Assembly: GCA_019914995.1 (NCBI GenBank)
Contig: CM034130.1
Location: forward strand, 4,154,001-4,218,000
Reading direction: 5' to 3'
Source: Acanthochlamys bracteata
Lineage: Eukaryota; Streptophyta; Magnoliopsida; Pandanales; Velloziaceae
Length of the DNA: 64,000 nt
The notes beneath the pieces are model-generated. The model searched no databases. It had not been told where the DNA came from and saw only the letters and a program-made list of their open reading frames with translations. Both the position numbers and the translations under genes were made by a program. Shown piece by piece: positions 35,371 through 47,684 of the stretch (position 1 is its first letter; each line of letters starts with the position of its first letter).

Positions 35371-36200
35371 AAAAAGATTAAAACTGAACAAAATTATTTC
35401 TAAACTAAAATTATCACAATATCGTCATATAAAAATAATATATTATATTTAATTATTTCTGTGAGTTTGACTCGATTTTGGGCAGTGCCTACTATCACGA
35501 TGATCTTAAAAAAAAAATCAAATAATCAGCCCATTATCTGCTAGAGGAGGTGCATTTGTTCGAGTATCATGGCTTGTGATAGCACTTGTTATGGTTCCAC
35601 AAGGAATCACAATACAGAGATAAACAGGTAAAAAAAAGGCCTAATAAAAATTAAATATTACTAGAAATTTTCTTTGATGTCATACATGAAGGAACCCATA
35701 TTTGTAAGTTAATATAAGGAGACATATCCTAGCAAACAAGCTACAGATCTCTCAATATCTAGATTTATATTGTAACTACAGCATACATGAATCAGATATA
35801 AACATATTTCTTGGTTAGGAAGGGAATGCATAAAGCCATGCCGTGTTAGATCTTTGTTGCTGACTGATGATTTTGGGAAGTATTTTGGGTTTCGTTTTGG
35901 TTGGATGTCAGATTTGGATCTAGACACGTTGATCAATAGGACAGCAAAGCGTGGCAGAGAAGTAGTGACGATCAGTAAAGTACTTGTCCAAAACGATGAG
36001 ATCATGAAAAGATCTTGCTAAGAAAAACTTGTTTTAATTACCAAGAGTGCAAAATGAAGCAAATCGATAGCACGACGGAGGTGCAAAGAAGTTAGAGCTA
36101 AGTGTAGAACAAGTCGGCAATTACTAAGGTTTGAATCTAGTTAGACACTATCCCTTTCTTTAGTTGGAAGTAAATATGGGTGAACGAAGGTAAAACTAAA
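35371..36200. other. unassigned intergenic DNA
   Basis: No gene or element edge recognised between the rRNA insertion and the next AT-rich repeat. Confidence 0.35.
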
Positions 36201-36430
36201 AGGGAGGTTATTTTTTTTCTTTTCATTCTAATTTTTTATTTTTTAATAAAATTTTTTAAATATTTTATAAAATTTTAAAATATTAAAAAATATAAAAAAA
36301 ATTTATATCGTAAAGTTTATTATTAATTATTTTTATTATTTTTTAAATATAAAATAAATATGATAAAAGTTTTTAAAATATTTTTCTTTTTAAAATTTTT
36401 TTTCTCAATAAGCACTTAAAATTATCTCCT
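36200..36430. repeat. AT-rich MITE-like repeat
   Basis: A core of TTTTTTAAATATTTTATAAA type resembles the family at 10925, 29310 and 34273. The edges are not clear. Confidence 0.35.
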
Positions 36431-36519
36431 AAATAATTCACCTTCATTTTGATAATTTATTAATAAGATGAATGAAAATTAAATATCGTCGCTTTTTCGT
36501 CCAAGAGAGGATTAAACGC

Positions 36520-37289
36520 GTACGCGAGGTTCTTCTTCTTTTGCCCTCGTTTCTATTTCTCTTGTTCGTTTTTCTTCTTCTCTCCTCGTGTTCTTATTTT
36601 CTTTCTCGCTCATCTTCCTCCCGTAGCCGCGCGTCTTCGGCGATCGCTGTCGCTGAGCTTCTTCTCCTCTTCTCACTCAATTGATTTTGTATTGTTTCGA
36701 GACGATCGCCGTCGCCGACGTACTTGTCCTCTCCTCCCTTGCCCGCGTCTCGCCGCGAAATTCGACCCTTCCGTAGAGTCTAATCTCCTTCCTTTTCTCT
36801 TCTTCTTCTTCTATATCTTCAATATTTGGGGATTTCAGGTTTATAATTAAGTGAAGATGGCAGCATGCTTCAATGCACACAGATTCCTTGAGTTATAAGC
36901 ACCCTTTTATTTCTCTTTATTTAACTACACTTCAATGACCCAAAAAAGCTTATTTGTGTTGCAATTTTTGCCGGATAAACACTGGTGGATTTGTTAATTT
37001 AGATCTTGGTGAGCTGGCCAGGACGAAGGAGGCGAGGGGTGCTGCGGAGTTGCAGCATGAGATTGCTGAGATGAAGGCAAAGAAAGCTGGGAACACTAAT
37101 GCTAGCACGAATCTTGCTACTGATTTTATGGTGTTTATTTGCTGCACTTTTAACTTCGTGTTGTTGATTGGAAGTAGTTGTTGGTTGCTGCAATCTCTAC
37201 TGATAATTAGAGAGGTTTTGGCTGCTATTTTTATTTGTAGAATTTTTGTATTCACTTTAGTACATATGGAGTCGAACGCAATACATTAA
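36520..37289 (+). CDS. unrecognised gene-like segment: CT-rich leader, then coiled coil plus hydrophobic C-terminus
   Basis: 36520-36840 looks like a plant 5' leader: CT-rich, with raised GC and CpG. A frame from about 37000 to the stop at 37287-37289 encodes LGELARTKEARGAAELQ, then HEIAEMKAKKAGNTNA, a charged helical stretch with coiled-coil spacing. A long hydrophobic stretch follows (DFMVFICCTFNFVLLIGSS, then more hydrophobic residues), like a C-terminal membrane anchor. The start is unresolved: the frame opens without an ATG, so an upstream exon joined near a TTTAG at about 36999 is likely. I do not recognise the family. It could be a small tail-anchored protein or a pseudogene fragment. 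Coordinates of the non-coding part are approximate. Confidence 0.35.
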
Positions 37290-37668
37290 CAAAATTTTTA
37301 TGTAACTAGAAAGAAATTGAACTATGTTGCCCTGGTTCTGTTTTCATTTCAATTTTGGATATTGTGAGGACATAGTGTAGTGATTATATACAATAACGGT
37401 GCTTCTGTTATGAGATAGTGCATTGAGAATTTGGTTTATCGTTCTTTCAGTTTAGTTAGGAAACTATTCTAGCATTAGCAGTGGTTTTCTTTGAGATTTA
37501 CCTTTTCATGCATTTGCTCTTGCTGTTGGAGTTTTCTTTTTCAGTGGTATGCTTTGAGATTGACGTTTTTTTGCATCGTTCATTTGTCATTACAGGAGCA
37601 CAAAACAAAACCTAGTATGGATAAGGAGAGAGTACTCAAAGTCTCATGGGACAGACAAGGTGGTAATT
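37290..37668. other. unassigned sequence, possibly 3' region of the preceding segment
   Basis: Low-complexity T-rich sequence with no recognisable gene or repeat. Confidence 0.35.
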
Positions 37669-38260
37669 TGTCACGACCCTATCTAGGCCATAACTGGTAT
37701 TGGACGAAACCAAATCTAAGCAAAATCCAAACTCGTCCAGTCAACAAACTTAATAAATACTGACTTCAAAACAACACATGTAAAAATTTTAAAAAATTTT
37801 GGCAGAACTTTCTTTAAAAATCCAAAGAAAAAACTTATGATAAATCATCAACAGTAAAATACTATATGAATACATCAACACCAGAAAAAATGAATGTAAA
37901 GATTCAACAGAGCTTCTACAACAGTTATCTGTTGCGATAAATCTCAAACTGAAATAAACATATACATACAATTTAGAAGGTACAAACAACATAGAGTAAA
38001 TAGATGTCCGTCGAAATTACGGATCTTTCTACATGAGAAAATATAATTACGCAGAATGTACCATCATTGCCTCACCTCGATGCACAACAATAGGTACCAC
38101 TGAACTCTACCTAAATTCTGTATTAACTGAGAGAGACTAAAGAAAAGAAAAGTTAAGCCTAGTCTTAAGTAAAAATCAGGATGCATTATTTAAGATTTCT
38201 AATGCATTACTCTGGTTATTTCGCTACCATTCTAAATGCAGTAGATGTAAGGATAGATCA
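37669..38260 (-). mobile_element. Gypsy LTR fragment, second copy of the 21107 family
   Basis: It begins TGTCACGACCC on the + strand, which is GGGTCGTGACA on the - strand, a usual LTR 3' end. The far end shares TCTAAATGCAGTAGATGTAA with 21687. It directly abuts the truncated integrase of the - strand Gypsy element but does not resemble the sequence next to that element's primer-binding site, so it may come from another insertion. Confidence 0.5.
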
Positions 38261-38299
38261 TAGAATGATGCTTGTTTCAAATGATGCTTTAGTTCCTTT

Positions 38300-38980
38300 A
38301 AGATAAAATCTTTGTCCGCAACACTACCCTTAACGCATCGGATTGGATTGGTCCCGTTGCAAAGGAAACAACAAAAGGTAGTGTTCGGCCATAAACTGCT
38401 TCAAATGGTGTCAATAGCCGAATGGACGCTTGTGTTGCATGAATATTCGGCATAATGAAACCATCCACACTATTTTCGTGGATGCTCTAACGTGAAACAT
38501 CTCAAGTAAGCTTCCAACCCTCTATTAACCACTTTCGTTTGCCCGTCGATTTGTGAATGATAAACCGTGCTCATGTGGAGAGATGTCCCTTGCAATCTAT
38601 TTAGTTCTTGCAAAAAAGAACTTAGAAAAATTGTATCTCTATCGAAAACAATAGAGGAGGGGATATCATGCAAATGAACTACCTGTCTAGTAAATGTGTA
38701 GCCACACTTGCCTTCTGAAGGTCTACCTTGCTTCAAGGGGTGTTTCTTAGAAATGAAGTGGGCATATTTGGATAACCGGTCTACTACGCCAAGATAACAT
38801 CCTTACCTTTTGATTTAGGTAGTTCTTCAATAAAGTCTATAGAAATTTTAAACCAAATGACTTGCGGTGTGGGTAGCAATTGAAGAACTCCTGCTAGCCG
38901 CAAGGAATCGGTCTTGACTCGTGCACATGTTGAGCACTCGGAGATGTAATGGTGCACGTCTTTAGAAATCCCGGGCAATA
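38300..38980 (-). pseudogene. Gypsy integrase remnant
   Basis: The zinc-binding part HHYISECSTCARVK lies at about 38900-38955. The core shows DFIEELPKSKGKD (first Asp) and SSIVFDRDTIFLSSF (second Asp). The following motif reads DGQTKVVNRGLE, where the family normally has Glu after DGQT (about 38535), so the DDE triad is broken. Frames are interrupted between 38736 and 38784 and again near 38400. Confidence 0.85.
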
Positions 38981-39299
38981 GAATTATTGTGAGAGGCGTT
39001 TGAACGTGCGAAATTGCCCATCGTGTCCATCAGGGGCTAGGTTGTGCGCTTCTAGGAGGAGCTGTCTACACAGCGAAGGGTTTGCTGGTACTCACAATCA
39101 TCGATGTTGCATCAAGAAGCCATTTGTTATAGACAGGTTTGACCAATCTCCCCTTTCTGCAGCTTGGAGTAGAGCTCGTGTCTCCTCATCTTACAGTAAG
39201 GATCCAAAAAGAAGCTTGTAATGTAGAAATGGCAACTATAGATGCATCTGGACAGCAGGATAATGCACTGACAACAACACTTAATTTTCCTGCACGATA

Positions 39300-39700
39300 C
39301 TAAATTGTATAATCAAAACCAGGAAGCTTGACTAACCATATTTTGTTGTCTAGTGAAGAAAGTCGTTGTTCCAAGAGGGATTTCAAACTGAGATAATCGG
39401 TCTTGACGATAAATTTATAGCCAAATAAATAAGGACGTCGACGTTGTATAACAAGATTGAGGTCCATTAACACTCTTTTCATAAGTAGATTTTGTTAAAG
39501 CTATTGTCAATAAGGCCTTGCAGAAATAACATATAGGTCCACCTTCCTGTGACAAGACAACCTCAATACCTCGGCCCGATGCATTTGTTTTAACAATGAA
39601 TGGTTTGGTAAAATTTGGTGATATGAGGATAAGAGTAGACATCAATGCCTTCTTGAGATGCTGGAAAGCATCTTTGGCTTCTTCATCCCACTTGAAAGGA
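39300..39700 (-). pseudogene. Gypsy RNase H remnant
   Basis: Pieces read FTKPFIVKTNASGRGIEVVL and YLFGYKFIVKTDYLSLKSLL. In the first, the usual DASG has become NASG, so the first catalytic Asp is lost. A frameshift divides the domain near 39480. Confidence 0.75.
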
Positions 39701-39844
39701 TTTTATTTTAGGAGGTTTGTTAGTGGAGCATCAATGAGACCATACCCCATGATAAAACACCGATAGTAGATTTGGATAAAGACGTTCACATTGTAAAATA
39801 GCAAAAATAGTGGCTAGGTGTTGTAATGGTCCTTCCAAGTAGGT

Positions 39845-40317
39845 CTATATATCAAAACATCATTAAAAAAAAAACAAGAACAAATTTACGAAGGTGAGGA
39901 CAAAAGACTACGTTCATCAAATTTGAAATTTAGCCGAAGCATTGTGAGTCCAAGAGGCATCACAAGAAATTCATAATGCCCATCTTGCGTGTGGAACGTT
40001 GTTTTGTGCACATCGTCCTCATTGACTCTTATTTGATGATAACCCGATTTTAAGTCCAATTTTGAGAAGTAACGAGCGCCATAAAGTTCATCCAAGAGCT
40101 CATCAATTATCGGAATCCGGAATTTGTCCTTCATAGTAATGTCATTCAATGCTCGATAGTCTATGCAAAATTGCCAAGAGCCATCTTTCTTTTTAACAAG
40201 TAAGACCGGACATGAAAATGCCAAACAACTTGGTCGTATGATTCCTTCCGTTATCATCTCTACGACAATTCTTTTGATCTCAACCTTTTGGGCATGTGGG
40301 TACCGATAAGGCCTCAC
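39845..40317 (-). pseudogene. Gypsy reverse transcriptase remnant
   Basis: A 143-residue open piece (39886-40317) includes [37 protein letters not shown] and [15 protein letters not shown], with the first catalytic Asp present, and [12 protein letters not shown]. Just beyond, in a homopolymer stretch near 39865, the usual F-D-D catalytic box reads FFFND, so one Asp is replaced and a residue inserted. Confidence 0.85.
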
Positions 40318-40607
40318 ACTTGTAGTTTTGCGTTCGGTAATAAAGGAATCCCGTGGTCATGTAAACGCTTGGGTGGAAGACTTGGTATTGGACTGAAAAT
40401 GAAATAATATTTATCCAATATTGCTTGTAGATCAGTAGGTGCACTACTAGTTTGTCCAGAGGATTCTCCTTGATCTTGCTCCACTGCCAACAGCCGTAAG
40501 GAGCAGAAAACTGCCTTTCTGTCAATGCTGGTCAGTTCAGAAACTTTTCCCTTTCTTATTCCCTTCAAAATAACTTTTTGGTCTTGCCAAGAAAAACTCA
40601 TCTCGGA

Positions 40608-40890
40608 TCATCTCCAATCACAGATGACTGGATCTAAACTTTCTAACCATTGTATACCAAGTACTAGATCCATACTTCCTAATAGAAAGGGATATGCATC
40701 TACAATAATATAAGCACCTTGTATTTCTAAGGGAATTTGATTATATATTACCTCAATGGACCGAGGGCGCCCGTCAGCTAGCTCATCACTTAGTGGTCGT
40801 ACTTTCATAGACGACAATCGTAGATGCTTGGCTAATCGCTCGGAGATAAAATTATGAGTACTTTTCGAGTCAATGAGTACAAATATCTCT
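40608..40890 (-). pseudogene. Gypsy aspartic protease remnant
   Basis: The frame reads FVLIDSKSTHNFISERLA near 40830-40890, where the family has Asp-Ser-Gly; here the Gly is Lys. It continues VRPLSDELADGRPRS and FLLGSMDLVLGIQWL at 40620-40815. The catalytic Asp is present but the active-site turn is altered. Confidence 0.75.
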
Positions 40891-40959
40891 TGTTATTTTT
40901 TTTTTCCTTGAACTAGGAGGGTTTGAGGTCCAGCTAGCCCATGCATGGCGCTTAGTGAA

Positions 40960-41900
40960 AGGGTGGCATCCCTAAACACTAGACCGTCAAGTAATTCCTC
41001 TAAGGAGTCATCTTCAAATTCTTCACTGTCTTGCCTAGTAATGGAATATAAACGAGCGACACATTTATGGCCACGCTCATATTTGTCATCGCAGTAGAAT
41101 CATTAACCCTTTGCCCTTCTAGAGTTACTGTCAGTATATAATTTTGGTCTTGAGCTTGGTGGATTGGCGGCCATAACAATAGGAGAAGCGACAGAACGAA
41201 GTGACGATTTTGCTGCAGTAACTAATGTCGTTGTTGTCTCTGATATAAATATTGCAGCTGTAATATTAGGTGTAAGTCGTAAGGCTGATGGGGTACGGAC
41301 AGTAGTTAGAGTCTTGGTGGGTTTGTGATGGATAGTTGTTTCTACGGTGTCTGTACTTGCATTGCGGGCTCGCACTAACTCTTGTATGAGCGGACGCATT
41401 CCCGCTCTTTCTTCATTAAGGGCGTGTTTCAAATGTCCGTAATTCTACTTTCTCTCGCCAGATTTTGAGTTCCGAACAGTTCCTATGTTTCAATTACACA
41501 AAAAACTCAGAACTCCACTTCCACATGCGGAACTCCAGTTCCAACTTTTTTATTTACACACTTTCCAATACAATTATATATTTCAATTTTCAACATACTT
41601 TCAAAATCTATTGAAACACAAATACTGAACTCTACTTCCACTTTATTTTTCAAGAAACTCTACTTCCTATTTTTCACTTTCACGAAACTCAGTTACGGGC
41701 ATTTGAAGCACGCCATAATCTGAGCCATTAGCATTGTGAAGTTAGCTTGAAGACCAAGGTATTGATCTTGCCATTTAACTTTTCCCAGACTTCGCGATGT
41801 AGAAATTAGTGTCGACGACGGTCGTTGCAGAAAATTTCCTACATGCATAGAAGGCGAAGGTGATTGTGAAGATTCGGGTCTAACTTTCGTATGATCGTTG
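40960..41900 (-). pseudogene. Gypsy gag remnant with zinc-knuckle relic, split by a MITE
   Basis: 41061-41100 reads FYCDDKYERGHKC, the tail of a CCHC knuckle whose first Cys is lost at a small indel. Upstream pieces at 41103-41420 (NEERAGMRPLIQELVRARN) and 41716-41900 lie on either side of the MITE at 41420-41715. Confidence 0.65.
41420..41715. mobile_element. Tourist-like MITE nested in the Gypsy gag
   Basis: TAA at 41417-41419 and 41716-41718 flank about 296 bp with inverted ends: GGGCGTGTTTCAAATGTCCG on the left and, on the - strand, (T)GGCGTGCTTCAAATGCCC on the right. It has no coding capacity and is younger than the Gypsy insertion it interrupts. Confidence 0.75.
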
Positions 41901-41914
41901 GCTCTGGTACCAAT
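41900..41914 (-). other. retroelement primer-binding site
   Basis: On the - strand this is TTGGTACCAGAGCC, one base different from the usual TTGGTATCAGAGCC complementary to the 3' end of initiator-Met tRNA. It marks the border between the 5' LTR (to the right) and the internal region. Confidence 0.65.
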
Positions 41915-42330
41915 TTGGTACAAACTGGATGAACAAAGCAAGGAAGGAAAGAACAATGCTAGGGAGGGACATAACAAGGCAGAGGCAAGACAGAATTAAG
42001 AAGGGAATCAAGAACTTTTGTTATCCAAAACTGTTAACGATGATAAGCCTACACTTATTTATACTCTAGTCGCAGCTAGAGTTTGCTCCAAATTAAAATA
42101 CTTCCTAAGCTACCAAGGACTACAATGTTAATACAACTCTTCTATGTTAACAAGTACTACTCTGAAAGCAATTCCTTATTTGTTCAAACTCCTACTAATG
42201 GATCTCCTACTATGGTAATTCTCCAGCTGGTTAACTCCAATTTTTGCAATTCGAGCAGCTTATACATGCTGCCTAGTTCATCCTCCTGCGCTGAGGCCTA
42301 GCAAAACCTCCTAGTTATGCATGGTGTTGC
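41915..42330 (-). mobile_element. candidate 5' LTR of the Gypsy element
   Basis: Inferred only from its position beyond the primer-binding site. No partner LTR was found in the window, so the outer border is a guess. Confidence 0.35.
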
Positions 42331-42742
42331 TGTTAACTATTACTGGTGTATCGGTGTTACATAATTATATTAGTGGAGATGACGTTTTAAGAGGAATGCA
42401 AGAATGGTTTCAATTGTTCTTCAACCTTTTTTTAGAAGTTCCTAAGGCGAGAGAGCTAACTACTTACTGAACTAGTTGCATTATGTCCTTATTGTATGTG
42501 TAAGATCACTAAGTGGATATATTTATTATGCCATTTTGTTAACAAAAATGCTTGGTTTTGTTGAAAATTTTGTTCCATTTGTGAAGGATACATGCTTGAT
42601 CATTCTTGCACAAACATCTCCTTGTATCATTATATGCCATATGTTGTAACCGGAAAGTTACAAACACTTCGTTGTAATCACTACTTTGCCTTTTCTATTT
42701 CGTATAGTTGGTTTGTTGTGGTTGTTGTAATTGTTAGGTTGT

Positions 42743-43230
42743 TATTATAAATATATTTTTGATAAAAATTCTGATAAATATAACTATTTAATAAAATTTT
42801 AGTAAAAATTTTTATATAAAATTCAAATTCGTCATTAAAAAAATATATACATAGTAATATTTTAGATAATATTATAATTCTTATTTTATACTATTTTACT
42901 AAAATATAAAAATAAACGATTAATTAAAACTACAATATAATTTAATATTTTATAAGTTAATATTATCATTTTTTTATTACTAAAATCTTATTGTACAGTA
43001 AGAAAAAATAGAAAAGAATTGTTACTTCAAAATATGAAATTCGAATTAATAGAACAACTTTGAAAAGACTTGAATCGACTCTATAAAAATCGAAGCAACT
43101 TCGTTTCACCATAATTCAATCTGTATATTTATATGGGTCAAAATTTTTTAATTCTAATCCTAATTAAATGAATCTATTTTGGATTAAATTTTTGTATATA
43201 ATCATATATTACAACCCTTACTTAAAAAGA
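42743..43230. repeat. truncated relative of the hAT-like element at 62492
   Basis: It shares many blocks in the same order with 62880-63348, for example AATATTATAATTCTTATTTT / AATATTATAATTTTATTTTA and ATATAAAAATAAACGATTA. The left third of the other copy is absent. Confidence 0.6.
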
Positions 43231-43670
43231 GATCCAAAACATATTATAAAAATTATAAAAATACTGTTATTGGTTTGCGTCGGTGTTAGAATGATAATAC
43301 GAAAGGACTAACATTGAACAGAGTTCTACATTGTTTACACTATCATCTTGTATCAATTTGTTTCAATAATAAAATCACACACACAAGCACAAAAATCAAT
43401 CAACACTAAAACAAGATCAATCAAATTCATGGCCTGTGACGTTTAATGAAAAAATAAAAAGAAAAAAAAAGGTCAACCAGCGTCCGTATAAAGAGGTTTT
43501 CTCTTCCATGCCCTGCCGATTTTCCCTCCGTTACGTTGGATCTCAATTTTCAATCCCCAAATGCAGAAAATGGAACCAAAATCAGCAACGACAACAAGTG
43601 CCCAAAGCAGAATCACTTTTCGCTTATCAGAAGAATCAAACGGCAGCAATCTACAACAAATCAACCGGAA

Positions 43671-43791
43671 ATGGGTTTGATCTCGGGAATGTTAATAGGC
43701 TTGCTCGTCGGCATCGGCCTCATTGCCGGTTGGAGCCACATGATGCGCTACCGCAGCGACAAAAGAACAACCAAGGTCGGTAGGGAGTTTA

Positions 43792-43828
<37 letters not shown>

Positions 43829-46800
43829 CTCTTTTTATTTTTGTCTAAGGCTTGTTGGTAATTCAAATCTGATCAAACTTCAATAAACTAACATTTTAAC
43901 TGAAATGTGCTCTTCGAATCTTTTTGATTGTCATTGCTGCATTATTATGGGAATGCACTAGTTCTATATTGATGGATCCGGTGACTTGTAGGGTCAATTA
44001 ATGTAGTCTTTCACTAGGCTTTGGTTGCTTTTGTGTCTTTTAGTGTTACAATGCCGTAATAGTTCTCTTAAACTTCACTTTTCTGTAAAACACTTGGCCC
44101 AATGAAAAATTTTCTAGTCATGCATTTTTACTGCAGAAATGTAAGAAATTCCCAGCTGTTGGATAGCCTTTATTTCATATCTTGATTATTTAAGTCATAT
44201 ACTGCTTCCTTCTTAGCACTATGGACGGAAAGGAATTCTTTCAAGCAATTTCTCTTGATGTGGTTGTCTAATTAACACCGTTTGTTGTGCTTTAAGCATG
44301 AGAAGGATATCTATATAAGTAGAGATGTTGAACATACAGCTATGTATTAAGCATTTTCTGTAGCTAGGTATTTGTTTTGGTCTGAGATCCTACAACATGA
44401 GCAACTGCTGAAGACATCGGACAAGACTGTTAAGGCATTTTAACAGAAAAATGGCGGAAGTAGTGTTTCCCTAATGCATTATAATATATTGTGTATGCCT
44501 ATTTATCTATCTGGTATTTTTGGAGGAAAAACCTAGTAAATTAGATTGAGGATAGCAAGTAGGACTAGGACTTGTCTTGAACTTCTCCGTAAGAGGTATA
44601 AAAAAGTCATCCACAACAAAGGAGATATAGCTTGTCCACCAAGGAGAATGAACCCATTCGACAGTGCAAATCAGACATAATGACATATAGGAACATAGTT
44701 GTCTTTTCAAACTCGTAATTTTGATCCTATTGTTTTACATTTAGCAGGCAGTTTATGAGAACCAGAAAGTAAACCTCTACCTCTGTAAAGTACTTTTTAG
44801 GTGGTTATAGAAGCTTAGCATTTTAAAATCATGAACACCCTTTGTTGCTCTCTATCAGTAACACAACAGTGTAGTCAGCACGAAAGCGCTGCTTCATTAA
44901 CAGTTACTTGTTAAAATAAATGTATCCTTGGATGATGTGTTGTTAGATCAGTTTGATGCTTCAGCAACTACACTCTCGTGCTTAGAAATTTATTTTCAAT
45001 GATATGTTTATTAATCATCACAAAGGATGGTACATATCACAAATGATGGCACTTATCAGTTCAATAGAAAACTAACTGAACTTGAACCAATTTGATTTGA
45101 TGTCTTGATAAAGAATTGAACTAGTTTTATCAATAATCAAAAAAGAATTCTGGAGAATACCAAAGATTTTAATGCAGTTGAAATCAATTATGACAATGAT
45201 GTACTGCTACTGCATTTAGAGCTTAACTAGTGACGACAAAATATTTTTAATTAATCAGTTGCAAGATACAAACATCCAGGTTCCATTCAAAATTTGGAAT
45301 TGAAACATACGAAATGTGAAACATATAATCCACCATATGCTATTGCGACACTCATGATGAATAGAATCAGAATATCACAGTAATATACGAATACTCTTTT
45401 TTTCAATCTTAAGAATTTGAAGCTTTCACCTGGTTTGATTTGATGTTTGAAGCCTATTGATTCCTTGTTCAATCTTCAACTTAATAAATCTAAAAAGATT
45501 GCGGTTAGCATATACAGAGAAGGACAAATGAAAACACAAAAAACTACCAAAAAGAAAATTATTCAAGACTGTTTATGGCATAGCATCTATGCCCGGTTAA
45601 GACCATTTTAGATTATATCAGTTCCATCACCTTTTCTTTTCTTTAAAGTTTTAATGAGGACAAAAAATTAATATATATGAGTCTCATAATAAATTAATTA
45701 AGCAAAAATAAATTAGAGTTGGCAAAAGATAAGTTAGGAAAGGGAAAAGAATTTAAGAAATCTACATACTTCAATGATTACGACGGTATTTTTTTAAGCC
45801 GGCTACATTGACTACATATACAATAAGAATAAGTTCCTCACATTATTGTATAGCAATCATTTTGTATAGTTTTGTATTTGGCATCTGTTTTCGAGGCAAA
45901 TACTTGTTGCTTCTATATGGAGTCGTAAAGCTGCCTATGCTGCTGAAATTTATTATTATTGTTTCTGAAATTTATGTTATTTTAGAGAGATTGATTTAGT
46001 AGACATATTGGTTAAAAATCATTGTTGCTATATTGCCACAATTCGAAGTTATTTTTGAAAATTTTAATGTTTTTTTTTCAATTAGTTTTATATCTTTAAT
46101 GATTATTAAGATTGATTTTAGACCCTTACTATAAGTTCACATATGCAGCCACATGGCATCACATGTTGTATTTACAACTTCTTTCAAATTTGGAAGTTGA
46201 AGCCTTGCTTGTTTCAATTTGTGGCTTTGAGAATGCAAGTCATAAGTTTATGCTACAGTTTCATTCTTTAAGGCCTGGTTTGGTTCCTCTGAAAAGCTTA
46301 AAAACTTTGTAGGAATCCTGAAAACTTCTCTGTGGTAGGATTTCTGTTATAAATTAAGAGTAGACTAGTATAGAGGTATGCGCGAGGGGCTCACTAGATA
46401 TTTAGTAGTTAGTATTAGTTATGTAACAGCAGTTTTATTATAATTATGAAAGTAGTTGGGAGTATGATGTATAGTACAGTAGTTATGTGGGCAGTTGGTA
46501 GTTATATATCACGAGTAGAATAGTATGGGGTCCATGCTAAGAAGCTTACTAGATATTTTACTGGACCCATGGGATAAATCCCATGACATATCCAGTTATA
46601 TAACAATTTCTGAGTATTTGTTTAATGTTTGATCTCTTTAGTGCTAATGGATCACTGAAATATGTTTTAGAATTTAATAACATCATAATTATGTTAATAG
46701 CAAAAATAGTTAAATAATAAAAAATTCTGTATGACAATCTAAAGGATATATCTAGTTATACTAATTACAATTATACAAAAAATTAACAAATAAGTTATCA

Positions 46801-47647
46801 GGTTAGTAATAAATTATTAACTAACGCATGAATGCACAAAATAGTAATGCAATGGGAAACAATATAAAAATAATTAATATAACTATATTTTATTATAAAT
46901 TACAAGTTATTATTACTATTTTTAATTAATTTAATTATAAGTATGATTATAGAATTGACAAAATAGTTAGTGTTTTTAAATGATACTATGAACAAGTGGT
47001 GAGGGGGACCCACATTCTCCTTTTCCATTCTTGTTTTCCTTCATCTTTGAGAAGGAAAACTTCTTTCACCAAAATTTCCTTAAAATATTTACTTTTTCTT
47101 GACTTTTCCAGATGACATACATCAGAAGATCTAACTTTTTCAAGAAGGTTTTCTCTTTCCTAGACTTATCCAGAAAACAGAAGGAGGCCTGCCTTCATCG
47201 TGTCTGTTGAAGAAGAAATATTACATGATTGAAGCTGGAAAGAAATTAGAGCACACTGTTGTAATTTTTGTGGAGTTCAAACATAGAGGGCAGCTAGAAA
47301 AAGTAGATGAAATTGGTGATGGATGTAGATTTCAGCATCAGAGCTATGTAGGAAGTGAAGAGGCTGATTGGATGAAGGAGTCCTGGACAATACTATCTAA
47401 TATTCCAAGGGGAATGGAATACTGCCACAATGAAAACATTAGGGACATGTTTGGAACTACAGGTTTCCATCCGAGGAGGAATTTTGGCTATCTAAAGAAA
47501 ATATTGAGCTTTGATTTAAATGAAAATTTCCAACAATGAACGAAATTTTAGGCATACAAAAATTTCTACCTTTTTGATTCCAAAGACTTGAGAGCAGCAT
47601 AAGTAGGGCTGGAAATTTAAATCGTATCAATTGTTCTTATTAATTTC

Positions 47648-47684
<37 letters not shown>

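Larger units (their letters stand above)
38285..41914 (-). mobile_element. Ty3/Gypsy retrotransposon, internal region, decayed
   Basis: Read on the - strand, the order is a primer-binding site, gag, protease, reverse transcriptase, RNase H and integrase. Each part is split by frameshifts or stops, and the downstream end is truncated after the integrase (YGRTLPFVVSFATG near 38350). A chromodomain is not visible. A small MITE is nested in gag. The 5' LTR should lie to the right of 41914, but its end is not defined. Confidence 0.85.

Noticed and set aside
36472..36684. 70-codon frame on the + strand
   Set aside because: Leu/Ser-rich product of a pyrimidine-rich leader; no domain. Treated as untranslated leader.
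43473..43783. alternative upstream frames around the first CLB1-like exon
   Set aside because: The ATG at 43671 gives the family-typical hydrophobic N-terminus and an in-phase donor; the other frames do not.
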